In this document: in pieces, positions 1-6,075 of the stretch
Numbering within the stretch: the stretch's first letter is position 1
Layout: the number at the start of each line of letters is the position of its first letter
DNA from: Betaproteobacteria bacterium
GTDB taxonomy: Bacteria; Pseudomonadota; Gammaproteobacteria; Burkholderiales; SG8-39
Direction of reading: 5' to 3'
DNA: 6,075 bases
NCBI GenBank assembly: GCA_027317055.1
Contig: DAHVFK010000224.1
Location: 1 to 6,075, forward strand
Notes under the pieces: generated by a model
Database searches by the model: none
Told to the model about the DNA's origin: nothing
The model's input: only the letters and a program-made list of their open reading frames with translations
Position numbers and translations under genes: made by a program

Positions 1-1810
1 CGGTCACGCCGCCGCCAAGCTGCGTGCCGGTGCGGCGAGAGTAGGTGTCGACGTAGGGGTTGCGCGCGATGATCGCCTCGACCTGGCGCAGCAGGCGGTC
101 GGTCTCGGTAAGCGAGGTGCCCGGTTGCGAGCGGTAATCGAGGATGAAGCCGCCCTCGTCCATCGAGGGCATGAAGCCCGAGCCGGTATGGTGGAAGGCA
201 AACCAGCCCGCGAGAACGAGCGGCGCCACGCCGGCCAGCGCCCAGACCGGCCGCGCCAGCACTCGCCGCATGACCGCACCGTAGGCCAGGTGCATCCATT
301 CGGTCAGCCGGCCGCCTTCCTTCTGATTGGCGTCCTTCGCGTTCAGGAAGTGATCGGCCAGGATCGGCACCGCCAGCCAGGTGACAAAGAACGAGATCAC
401 CAGCCCGGCGGCCATAGTGAGCGAGAGCGCCTTGAAGAACGCGCCGGTGACGCCGGTCAGGAACGCGAGCGGCACGAAGATGACGATGGTCGAGGCCGAC
501 GAGCCGGCCAGCGGGCGCACGAACTCGAGCGCGGCCGCCATCACCCGCCCGTGGTGGTCGGCCGGCGCGCCGCGCAGCCGGCGCACGATATGCTCGATCA
601 TCACGATCGCGTCGTCGATGATCAGCCCCACCGCGGCGGCCATGCCGCCCAGGGTCATGATGTTGAAGCTCATGCCGAGCGCGTACAGCAGCACCACCGT
701 CGCCGCCAGCACCGCGGGCAGGACGATGAGCGCGATCAGGGTGGTCTTCAGGTTGCGCAGGAACGCGAGCAGCACCAGCGCCGCGAGCGCGGCGCCGATC
801 AGGATCGCGTCGCGCACGCTCGCCGCGGCCGCGACCACCAGCTGGCTCTGGTCGTACCACTTGGCGATCTTCACCCCCGGCGGCATCTGGCGCGCGTAGC
901 CTTCGAGCCGCGCGGTGACGTCCGATGCGATCTGCACGCTGTTGCTGCCGGGCTGCTGGTACACGTCGAGCAGCACCGCCTGCTTGCCGTCGGCGTTGAC
1001 CCGGATCCACTGCGGCACCGTGCTGTCGGTGACGGTGGCGACGTCGCTCAGCCGCACCAGGCCGTTGGCGCCGCTGCGCAGCACGGTCTGGCCGATCTGC
1101 GCCAGGCTCTGCAGCCGCGTGTCGGACACCGCGAGGTAGAGCTTGTAATGGTCCTCGAGGCGGCCGACCGCGGTCACCACGTTGGCCGCGCCGAGGGCGG
1201 CCGAAACGTCGGACAGCGCAAGCCCGTAGGCCTCGAGCCGCGCCGGGTCGACCGTCACGTGGTACTCCTCGCGCGCGCCGCCGACCACCTGGATGCGCGC
1301 CACGCCGTCGACGCTCGACAGCAGCGGGCGCAGCCGGTAGCGCGCGAGATCGTACAGCTCGGTTAGCGACCGACTGTCCGAGGTCAGGCTGTAGGCGAGG
1401 ATCGGGAACACCGTCGGGTCCATGCGCTTGGTGCGCGACTGGGTGCCGGCCGGCAGGCTGGGCAGGATCTGGCTGATTGCGCCGTTGACCTGCGAGGTCG
1501 CGGCCGCCATGTCGGTGCCCCAGTCGAAGTTGATCGATACGTCGGCCGAACCGCGACTGGTGGTCGAGCGCACGTCGCGCACACCCGGCACCCGGCGCAC
1601 CGCCTCCTCGACCGGCACCGTGACCTGCAACGCCATCAGGTCGGCGGGCCGGTCGCCGGCGTCGAGCGAGACGAGCACGCGCGGGAAATCGACGTTCGGG
1701 AACAGGGTGACCGGAAGCTTGAACGCGGCGAAGCCCCCCGCGATGGCGAGCATGGAGAGGAAGAACAGGATGGAACGCCGATGGGCCTGCACCCATTGGG
1801 TAAAATTCAT
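1..1810 (-). CDS. RND efflux pump inner-membrane permease (N-terminal 603 residues; C-terminus beyond window)
   Basis: This is the proton-driven inner-membrane subunit of a tripartite RND exporter. The visible 603 residues are roughly the first 55-60% of a family that is usually about 1030-1050 aa. TM1 is at about residues 13-31, followed by the first periplasmic porter loop (about 32-333). TM2-TM6 lie between about 335 and 486 and TM7 at about 522-540, then the second periplasmic loop begins. TM4 carries GLIIDDAIV with D399-D400, plus E406; these match the spacing of AcrB D407/D408 and E414, the proton-relay site. The ATG at 1810 overlaps the adaptor stop codon (ATGA) and has GAGGAA five bases upstream, so the start is well supported. 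The frame is open to the left edge with no frameshift. A second-loop stretch, GFMPSMDEGG (545-554) followed by QPGTSL, looks more like metal-type (CzcA) pumps as I recall them. Family is sure; substrate is not known. Confidence 0.95.
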   Translation of the reverse strand, partial: MNFTQWVQAHRRSILFFLSMLAIAGGFAAFKLPVTLFPNVDFPRVLVSLDAGDRPADLMALQVTVPVEEAVRRVPGVRDVRSTTSRGSADVSINFDWGTDMAAATSQVNGAISQILPSLPAGTQSRTKRMDPTVFPILAYSLTSDSRSLTELYDLARYRLRPLLSSVDGVARIQVVGGAREEYHVTVDPARLEAYGLALSDVSAALGAANVVTAVGRLEDHYKLYLAVSDTRLQSLAQIGQTVLRSGANGLVRLSDVATVTDSTVPQWIRVNADGKQAVLLDVYQQPGSNSVQIASDVTARLEGYARQMPPGVKIAKWYDQSQLVVAAAASVRDAILIGAALAALVLLAFLRNLKTTLIALIVLPAVLAATVVLLYALGMSFNIMTLGGMAAAVGLIIDDAIVMIEHIVRRLRGAPADHHGRVMAAALEFVRPLAGSSASTIVIFVPLAFLTGVTGAFFKALSLTMAAGLVISFFVTWLAVPILADHFLNAKDANQKEGGRLTEWMHLAYGAVMRRVLARPVWALAGVAPLVLAGWFAFHHTGSGFMPSMDEGGFILDYRSQPGTSLTETDRLLRQVEAIIARNPYVDTYSRRTGTQLGGGVT

Positions 1811-2823
1811 TGCGCTTCCTCGCGCACCGCCATGCCGTCGGCCAGCTCGTAGTTGCCCCGCACCACCACCTTGAGCGCGGGGTCGAGCCCGGCGCCGCTG
1901 ATGCCGAGCAGCTTGTCGCTGTCGCTTTCGACCTGCACCGCGACCCGGTGCGCGACGCCGCCTTGTACCTGGAAGATGTAGTCGCCGCCGCCGTCGCGCA
2001 GCACCGCCGAGCGCGGCACGGCCCACCCGATTCTGCTCGCGAGCGTGATCTCTCCCCGCACCCGCATGCCGGGCAGCAGGTCGCCGGAGCTGATCCTGAC
2101 CACCACGTCGACCAGCTGCGTCTGCGGGTTGACCATGCCGTGCACCGCGGCCACGTGCGCGTCGACCGTGCGCCGGGCGTCGAATACGGGCGTGAGCCGC
2201 ACCGGCATCCCGGCGCGCACCGAGAAACTGTCGGAGGGCTCGATGCCCAGCAGCACGCGCAGGCCGGAGAGCCGCGCCAGCTGGAGTACCGCGGTCCCGG
2301 CCGCGACGCGGTCGCCGAGCGCGGCGCCAACGCTTACGACCACGCCGTCGAAAGGCGCCTTGACCGCTTCGGTCGCGCTGCCGGTGCCGAGCCTGCGTTG
2401 CGCCGCGAGCGCGGCCTCGGCGTCCGCCAGCGTCTTGCGCGCGGCGGCGAGCTGCGACGCGGTGGCGAGCTTCTGCGCCACGAGCTGCTCGGTGCGCGCG
2501 AGCTCCGAGCGCGCGAACGCGAGCGCGTTCTCCGCCTGGCGATAGCCCAGCGCGGCCCCCGCGGCGGTGCGGAGCTCGAGCAGCCTGGCGCCTTTCTTCA
2601 CCACCTGCCCCGGGCTCACCTCGAGCGCGCTGATGCGGCCGGGACGCGGCAGGTTGACATTGATCGTGCCGCCCACCTCGGGCGCGAGCGTGCCGTAGCC
2701 GACCAGGGTTTCCGCGATCGCGTGCCGGCGCAGCGGCTCGGTGCGCACCAGCACGCTCGGCGCGTCCGCGGCGGACGCGAGCCCCGGCGCGAGCAGGGCG
2801 AGGATGATGAGGAAACGTTTCAC
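1807..2823 (-). CDS. RND efflux periplasmic adaptor (membrane fusion protein, HlyD/AcrA-like)
   Basis: This is the periplasmic subunit that links the RND pump to the outer-membrane channel. It is 338 aa, slightly short for the family. Residues 1-18 form a Sec signal peptide (MKRFLIILALLAPGLASA, Ala-Ser-Ala cleavage site, probably before A19). There is no lipobox cysteine, so it should be soluble or peripheral rather than a lipoprotein. The first lipoyl half is around residues 58-85 (PGRISALEVSPGQVVKKG). An Ala/Leu-rich helical hairpin covers about 92-145, and the second lipoyl half is at about 154-182 (VKAPFDGVVVSVGAALGD). Beta-barrel and membrane-proximal domains follow, with PGMRVRGEI at 251-259 and a usual AVPRSAVL-type segment at 268-275. 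There are no His- or Met-rich metal-binding stretches. The start is a GTG that overlaps the upstream stop codon (GTGA) and has GGGAG nine bases before it. It sits between the channel and pump genes. Confidence 0.93.
   Translation of the reverse strand: MKRFLIILALLAPGLASAADAPSVLVRTEPLRRHAIAETLVGYGTLAPEVGGTINVNLPRPGRISALEVSPGQVVKKGARLLELRTAAGAALGYRQAENALAFARSELARTEQLVAQKLATASQLAAARKTLADAEAALAAQRRLGTGSATEAVKAPFDGVVVSVGAALGDRVAAGTAVLQLARLSGLRVLLGIEPSDSFSVRAGMPVRLTPVFDARRTVDAHVAAVHGMVNPQTQLVDVVVRISSGDLLPGMRVRGEITLASRIGWAVPRSAVLRDGGGDYIFQVQGGVAHRVAVQVESDSDKLLGISGAGLDPALKVVVRGNYELADGMAVREEAQ
1816..1821 (-). promoter_or_regulatory. Ribosome binding site of the RND permease
   Basis: On the minus strand this reads GAGGAA, a strong Shine-Dalgarno match, with five bases before the ATG at 1810. 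It lies inside the 3' end of the adaptor coding sequence. It therefore supports both the chosen start and coupled translation across the ATGA overlap. Confidence 0.75.
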
Positions 2824-4175
2824 TTGGCGTTGCTCCCGGCGAGAGTGAGGATGGCGATGCGCTGCTCGAGGATGCGCTGCTCGAGCGTGATTTCCTCGAC
2901 GCGCTTGGCAAGCAGGGCCGACTGCACGTTCGCGTAGGCGAGCTCGCTCAGGTTGCCGGCCGACAGCGCCGCCGCCGCGGACGCGGCGGCCTGCCCGAGT
3001 GCCGCGAGCGCGGACTTGACGCCCGCCAGCTGCTCGCCGAGCAGCGCCTGGTCCCCGAGCAGGGCGTAGACCTCCGCGCTGGCGTCGTCAAGGCGCAGCC
3101 GGTACTCGTCGTGCAGCTGCCGGCGCGTGGCGCGCTCGATCGCGACGTTGCCGCGGTTGCCGTTGAAGATCGGCAGCGAAAGCGTGATGCCGATTCCGCG
3201 CGTGTAGAGGTTGCTGGTGTCGCGCGCGCGCGTCAGGCCGACGTTGAGCGCCGGGAACTGCGCCAGCACCGCGGCGCGAAAGCGCTCCTCCTGGCTCTGG
3301 TAGCCGGCCTGCAGCGCCAGCAGGTCGGGGCGGCGCTGCCCGAGCTGCGTCAGCGAAGCTTTGACTTGCGCCGGATCGAGCGGCGGCAGCGCGCTGCCGC
3401 CGACCAGCTCAAGCCGGGCGTCCGGCGCCAGGCCGAGCAGGCGGGCGAGGTCGATCCGGTTGCGCCGCACCTGGCGTTCGAGCTCGTTGATCTGGCGCTC
3501 GGCGTCCTGCAGCGCGGCGAGGTCGGCGCCGACCGCGTCGAGCGTCGCGTTGCCCTGGGCCAGCGCGGCTTTCACACCCTGGTAACGGGATTGGAACAGT
3601 TTTCTGGTTTGCGTCAAGACCTCCAGCAAGCGCTGCTGCTCGATGTTGCGCACGAACAGCAGACGCGCCCGGCCCACGACCTGCCATTCCTGCCACAGCA
3701 GCTCGAGGTTCACCTGGCGTGCGGACGCGCTCGCGGCCGCCGAGCGCGCCGAGCGCGTCAGCAGCGCGTTGACGTCGTACGACAGGCCGGCGCCGAACGC
3801 GCTCGTGTTGCCCGGCCCGCCGTTGGTCGGCACGTCGCGCGTCAGGGCGAGCTGCGGGTCGGGCAGCAGGCCCGCGGCAAAGGCCTGCGCGCGCGCGACG
3901 CCGAGCCGGTCGCGCGCGAGCTTGAGCTGCGGGTTGTTGGCCACCGCGAGCATCGCCACTTCGTCGATGTCGAGCCCGTCGCTCGGATCGAAGCGGTGCG
4001 AGCGCAGCGCGGGCAGCGGCATGCGCGAAGCGTCGACTTCGATCTTGCCGACCTCGCGTACCATGTGCGGCGCCGTGTCGAGCGGCTCGGGCTGGTAGGT
4101 GGCGCAGCCTGCCAGCGCGGCGGCGATGCCCAGCGCGGCAAGCCGGTGCGATGTGAATTTCAATTCTGCGTCCAT
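2820..4175 (-). CDS. TolC-family outer-membrane efflux lipoprotein
   Basis: This is the outer-membrane channel subunit of the RND system, the first gene of the operon. From the ATG at 4175 it has 451 residues, normal for the family. Residues 11-24 form a hydrophobic segment ending in the lipobox LAGC, with Cys24 the likely lipidated residue. This resembles CusC/OprM/NodT-type channels. Two outer-membrane-efflux repeats follow: about 67-250 (start DGLDIDEVAMLAVANNPQLK) and about 270-447. The second contains the family motif RRPDLLALQ (281-289) and a beta segment, GIGITLSLPIFNGNRGNVA (327-345), followed by long Ala/Leu-rich helices. The frame stays open upstream to a GTG at 4265, which would add 30 residues before the signal peptide and run through the palindrome; I reject that start. 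A TTG at 4163 would give a cleaner signal peptide (MKFTSHRLAAL) and cannot be excluded. The ribosome site before 4175 is weak (AGG, 3 bases away). The stop codon overlaps the adaptor start. Confidence 0.93.
   Translation of the reverse strand: MDAELKFTSHRLAALGIAAALAGCATYQPEPLDTAPHMVREVGKIEVDASRMPLPALRSHRFDPSDGLDIDEVAMLAVANNPQLKLARDRLGVARAQAFAAGLLPDPQLALTRDVPTNGGPGNTSAFGAGLSYDVNALLTRSARSAAASASARQVNLELLWQEWQVVGRARLLFVRNIEQQRLLEVLTQTRKLFQSRYQGVKAALAQGNATLDAVGADLAALQDAERQINELERQVRRNRIDLARLLGLAPDARLELVGGSALPPLDPAQVKASLTQLGQRRPDLLALQAGYQSQEERFRAAVLAQFPALNVGLTRARDTSNLYTRGIGITLSLPIFNGNRGNVAIERATRRQLHDEYRLRLDDASAEVYALLGDQALLGEQLAGVKSALAALGQAAASAAAALSAGNLSELAYANVQSALLAKRVEEITLEQRILEQRIAILTLAGSNAK
2833..2837 (-). 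promoter_or_regulatory. Ribosome binding site deciding the GTG start of the adaptor
   Basis: The minus strand reads GGGAG, nine bases before the GTG at 2823. The site lies within the last codons of the outer-membrane factor gene. It supports the GTG start, which also gives an intact signal peptide beginning MKRF. Confidence 0.6.
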
Positions 4176-4201
4176 CTGCCTGAATGAAGCGGCATATTCT
4201 G

Positions 4202-4246
4202 TCGCGGGACGAATTAAAAATTCCTTAAGGAATTTCAGCCCCGCGA
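4202..4246. repeat. GC-rich inverted repeat flanking the palindrome
   Basis: TCGCGGG at 4202-4208 is the reverse complement of CCCGCGA at 4240-4246. The 18-bp palindrome lies between them, offset by 2.5 bp from the centre (9 bases on the left, 4 on the right). A transcript crossing the region could form a two-part stem with a GC-rich base and an AT-rich top. The arms may instead be chance in such GC-rich DNA. Confidence 0.45.
4218..4235. promoter_or_regulatory. Perfect 18-bp AT-rich palindrome, candidate operator
   Basis: The sequence AAATTCCTTAAGGAATTT is identical to its own reverse complement, with 9-bp half sites and no spacer. It stands 42 bases from the outer-membrane factor ATG and 56 bases from the MFS GTG, in an AT-rich patch within very GC-rich DNA. 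This is the shape and position expected of a dimeric repressor or activator site (TetR or MarR families commonly use such sites), which could control both directions. A protein has not been identified, so operator function is inference. Confidence 0.6.
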
Positions 4247-4274
4247 GAATGTCATGATCTTTCACATATCTTAC

Positions 4275-4280
4275 AGGGGG
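4275..4280 (+). promoter_or_regulatory. Probable ribosome binding site of the MFS transporter
   Basis: AGGGGG stands 11 bases before the GTG at 4292, a somewhat long but usable spacing. An in-frame TGA at 4256-4258 and the lack of any ATG between it and 4292 leave the GTG as the best start. Confidence 0.5.
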
Positions 4281-4291
4281 TTTTTCGAGCC

Positions 4292-5461
4292 GTGACCGGT
4301 CGTGCCATCGTGCTGCTCTCGCTCGCCGCGCTCGCCAGCGCGGCGGCGCTGCGCGTCACCGACCCGCTGCTGGCGCTGATCGCCTCCGAGTACCGGGTCA
4401 CGCCCGGCGCGGCGGCGGCGGTGATCACCGGCTTCTCGGTCGCCTACGGGCTGCTGCAGGTGGTGCACGGGCCGATCGGCGACCGCATCGGCAAGTACCG
4501 GCTGGTGACGGCGGCGACCGCGCTCTCGGCGCTGGGGACCTTCGCCTGCGCCGCGGCACCCTCGCTCGGCTGGCTGGTCGCGGCGCGCTTCGTCTCGGGC
4601 GCGACGGTCGGCGCGCTGATCCCGGTCTCGATGGCCTGGATCGGCGACGTGGTGCCTTACGAGCGCCGCCAGCCGGTGCTCGCGCGCTTCCTGATCGGCC
4701 AGATGAGCGGCGTCGCGCTCGGCACCACCGCCGGCGGGGTGCTGGGCGAGGCCTTCGGCTGGCGCGCGGTGTTCGTGGCGCTGGGCGTGCTGTACCTCGC
4801 GATTTCCGCGCTGCTCGCGCTCGAGCTGCGCGGCAACCCGCTCACGCGCCGCACGAGCGGCGCCGCGGTGTCGGTGCCCGACGCCTTCCGCCGCATGGCC
4901 GGGCTGCTGCGTGGGCCCTGGGTGAGGGTCATGCTGGTGACTGTGTTCGCGGAGGCGCTGCTGTTCTACGGCGCGCTCTCGTTCGTCGCGCTGCACCTGC
5001 ACGAGCGGCTCGGCGTGAGTCTCGGCGCGAGCGGCGCGCTGGTGACCGCGTTCGCCGCCGGCGGGCTGCTGTACGCCGCGCTCGCCGGGCGCGTGGTGCC
5101 GCGCCTGGGCGAGACCGGCCTGGTGCTGACGGGCGGCGCGCTGCTCGGCATCGCCTGGCTCGGCATGATCGTCGCGCCGAGCGCGGCCTGGGCCGTGCCC
5201 TGCCTGACGGCCGCCGGAACGGGCCTGTACATGCTGCACAACACGCTGCAGGTGCACGCGACCCAGATGGCGCCCGAGGCGCGCGGCGCGGCGGTGTCGC
5301 TGTTCGCGCTGTCTCTGTTCAGCGGCCAGTCGGCCGGGGTGTGGATCTCGGCGCGCATCGTCGACCACTTCGGCACCCGGCCGGTGTTCGCCGTCGCCGC
5401 GCTCGGCCTGCCGCTGCTCGCGCTCGAATTCCGCCGCCGCCTTGCGGCGCGCGCCGCATAA
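4292..5461 (+). CDS. Major facilitator superfamily transporter, drug/metabolite exporter type
   Basis: This is a 389-residue inner-membrane secondary transporter, typical length for a 12-helix MFS protein. TM1 is at about residues 6-30 and includes R21 and D24. The loop between TM2 and TM3 carries motif A: G60-P-I-G-D64-R65-I-G67-K68-Y-R70. TM4 carries the R99-F-V-S-G103 form of motif B (RxxxG), seen in H+-coupled carriers. A hydrophilic central loop at about 180-208 separates the two six-helix halves, and the second half runs from about 210 to 378. The C-terminus is short and basic (RRRLAARAA). The start is GTG, the only reasonable start after an upstream in-frame stop. The gene is divergent from the RND operon and shares its promoter region, so both may answer to the same signal. 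Its stop codon overlaps the next gene. The fold assignment is firm; export direction is likely from resemblance to DHA1-type carriers, and substrate is unknown. Confidence 0.92.
   Translation: MTGRAIVLLSLAALASAAALRVTDPLLALIASEYRVTPGAAAAVITGFSVAYGLLQVVHGPIGDRIGKYRLVTAATALSALGTFACAAAPSLGWLVAARFVSGATVGALIPVSMAWIGDVVPYERRQPVLARFLIGQMSGVALGTTAGGVLGEAFGWRAVFVALGVLYLAISALLALELRGNPLTRRTSGAAVSVPDAFRRMAGLLRGPWVRVMLVTVFAEALLFYGALSFVALHLHERLGVSLGASGALVTAFAAGGLLYAALAGRVVPRLGETGLVLTGGALLGIAWLGMIVAPSAAWAVPCLTAAGTGLYMLHNTLQVHATQMAPEARGAAVSLFALSLFSGQSAGVWISARIVDHFGTRPVFAVAALGLPLLALEFRRRLAARAA
5435..5449 (+). other. Small GC hairpin at the 3' end of the MFS gene
   Basis: CGCCGC (5435-5440) and GCGGCG (5444-5449) can pair around a 3-base loop, CTT, just before the stop codon. 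There is no following T run and the next gene starts at once, so this is not a good intrinsic terminator. It could affect coupling or be an effect of base composition. Confidence 0.3.
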
Positions 5462-6075
5462 TGTGCCAGGCCATGCTCTCGCCCTATTTCGACGATACCC
5501 ACAGGCTGCTGCGCGAGACGCTGCGCCGCTTCGTGGCTAAGGAAGTCGTGCCGCAGGCCCCCGCCTGGGAGGAGCAGGGCTTCGTGCCGCGCGAGGTGCT
5601 GCGCGAGATGGGGCGCTACGGATTCCTCGGCCTGCGTCACCCGGAGAAATACGGCGGCGGCGAGATGAACGCGCTCGCCACCGCGCTGCTGGCCGAGGAG
5701 CTGGGGCGCTCGGGCTTCGGCGGCTTCGCGGCCACGGTGCTGGTCCACACCGACATGGCTTCGCCGCATCTGGCGCGCGCGGGCTCGCCCGCGCAGCTCG
5801 AGCGCTGGATGCCCGGAATCGTCGCCGGCGAGCTGATCACCGCGGTGGCCGTGACCGAGCCCGACGCCGGCTCGGACGTGAAGTCGATCCGCACCGTCGC
5901 CCGGCGCGAAGGCGGCGGCTGGCGGCTGCGCGGCAGCAAGACGTTCATCACCAACGGCGCGCTCGCGGACCTGGTCTTCGTCGCCGCGAGGACCGACCCG
6001 GCCGCGGGTTCGAAGGGCATCTCGATGTTCGCGCTCGAAAAGGGCGCCCCCGGCTTCACGCTCGGGCGGCGGCTG
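5461..6075 (+). CDS. Acyl-CoA dehydrogenase (N-terminal 205 residues; C-terminus beyond window)
   Basis: This flavoenzyme family catalyses alpha,beta-dehydrogenation of acyl-CoA thioesters with FAD, passing electrons to electron-transfer flavoprotein. The open frame runs to the right edge without a stop; the family is normally about 380-400 aa, so just over half is seen. The N-terminal helical domain (about 8-127) includes FLGLRHPEKYGG (55-66). The middle beta domain begins with AVTEPDAGSDVKS (130-142), which fits the acyl-CoA dehydrogenase signature pattern 1, and GSKTFITNG (158-166) is the usual flavin-contacting strand. The catalytic glutamate would be C-terminal and is not visible, so substrate class cannot be judged. 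The ATG at 5461 shares its A with the MFS stop (TAATG), suggesting coupled translation. An ATG at 5473 (MLSPYFDDTH) is an equally good protein start; neither has a strong ribosome site. Confidence 0.92.
   Translation, partial: MCQAMLSPYFDDTHRLLRETLRRFVAKEVVPQAPAWEEQGFVPREVLREMGRYGFLGLRHPEKYGGGEMNALATALLAEELGRSGFGGFAATVLVHTDMASPHLARAGSPAQLERWMPGIVAGELITAVAVTEPDAGSDVKSIRTVARREGGGWRLRGSKTFITNGALADLVFVAARTDPAAGSKGISMFALEKGAPGFTLGRRL

Larger units (their letters stand above)
4176..4291. promoter_or_regulatory. Divergent intergenic promoter region
   Basis: This gap separates the minus-strand efflux operon from the plus-strand MFS gene, so both promoters should lie here or just inside the gene starts. 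It is clearly richer in A and T than the flanking genes, especially 4211-4236 and 4259-4273. I found no convincing -35/-10 pair. The best partial -10 matches are TTTAAT on the minus strand (within the run of T residues at the palindrome edge) and TATCTT at 4267-4272 on the plus strand; neither has a good -35 at standard spacing. No regulator gene is next to it in this window. Confidence 0.7.

Noticed and set aside
125..1366. Long plus-strand open frame of 413 codons opposite the RND permease
   Set aside because: Its product is rich in Arg, His, Gln and Asp without hydrophobic cores or domains, typical of an antisense frame in GC-rich DNA. The minus-strand frame has clear RND motifs over the whole stretch.
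3218..3232. CG-repeat run within the channel gene as a simple repeat or Z-DNA element
   Set aside because: It is short, keeps the coding frame (Ala/Arg codons) and fits the base composition of the region.
1810..4187. Plus-strand open frames of 375 and 358 codons opposite the adaptor and channel genes
   Set aside because: Both are antisense shadows with biased, Arg-rich composition. The minus-strand genes have signal peptides, domain motifs and coupled starts.
4244..4272. Sigma-70 promoter for the MFS gene using TATCTT at 4267-4272
   Set aside because: The -10 match is only partial and no acceptable -35 hexamer lies 16-18 bases upstream, so I did not annotate it as a promoter.
4271..5368. 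Long minus-strand open frame of 365 codons opposite the MFS gene
   Set aside because: The product is a low-complexity Arg/His/Gln/Glu-rich sequence with no recognisable fold, while the plus strand encodes a full MFS protein with motifs A and B.
5435..5449. Hairpin as a transcription terminator after the MFS gene
   Set aside because: There is no T run after the stem and the next coding region begins at the stop codon, so read-through is expected.

Overview
The sequence looks like chromosomal DNA from a GC-rich Gram-negative bacterium. It has strong G/C bias at third codon positions, a tripartite envelope-spanning efflux system and a lipobox-bearing outer-membrane channel protein. The protein styles fit a proteobacterium, most likely a betaproteobacterium, but that placement is inference; there is no rRNA or other marker gene here.

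Layout: positions 1-4175 hold a tightly packed minus-strand operon. It reads, in transcription order, outer-membrane factor (4175-2820), periplasmic adaptor (2823-1807), inner-membrane RND permease (1810 to beyond the left edge). Adjacent genes overlap by 4 bases (GTGA and ATGA), so they are probably translationally coupled. Positions 4176-4291 are the only real intergenic gap. It is a divergent promoter region of 116 bp containing a perfect 18-bp AT-rich palindrome flanked by a 7-bp GC-rich inverted repeat. To its right, on the plus strand, are an MFS transporter (4292-5461) and, overlapping its stop codon by one base (TAATG), an acyl-CoA dehydrogenase cut by the right edge.

Function: the three minus-strand products should assemble into one RND pump running from the inner membrane through the periplasm to the outside. 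The gene order (channel, adaptor, pump) is that of czcCBA metal pumps. However, the pump carries the adjacent Asp-Asp pair in TM4 that is typical of drug/amphiphile exporters, so its substrate is undecided. The divergent MFS protein is a probable drug/metabolite exporter of the 12-helix type, and the dehydrogenase is a flavoenzyme of acyl-CoA oxidation. No regulator, mobile element, tRNA, CRISPR array or clear terminator was seen. The window is mostly ordinary; the most interesting item is the divergent regulatory palindrome.
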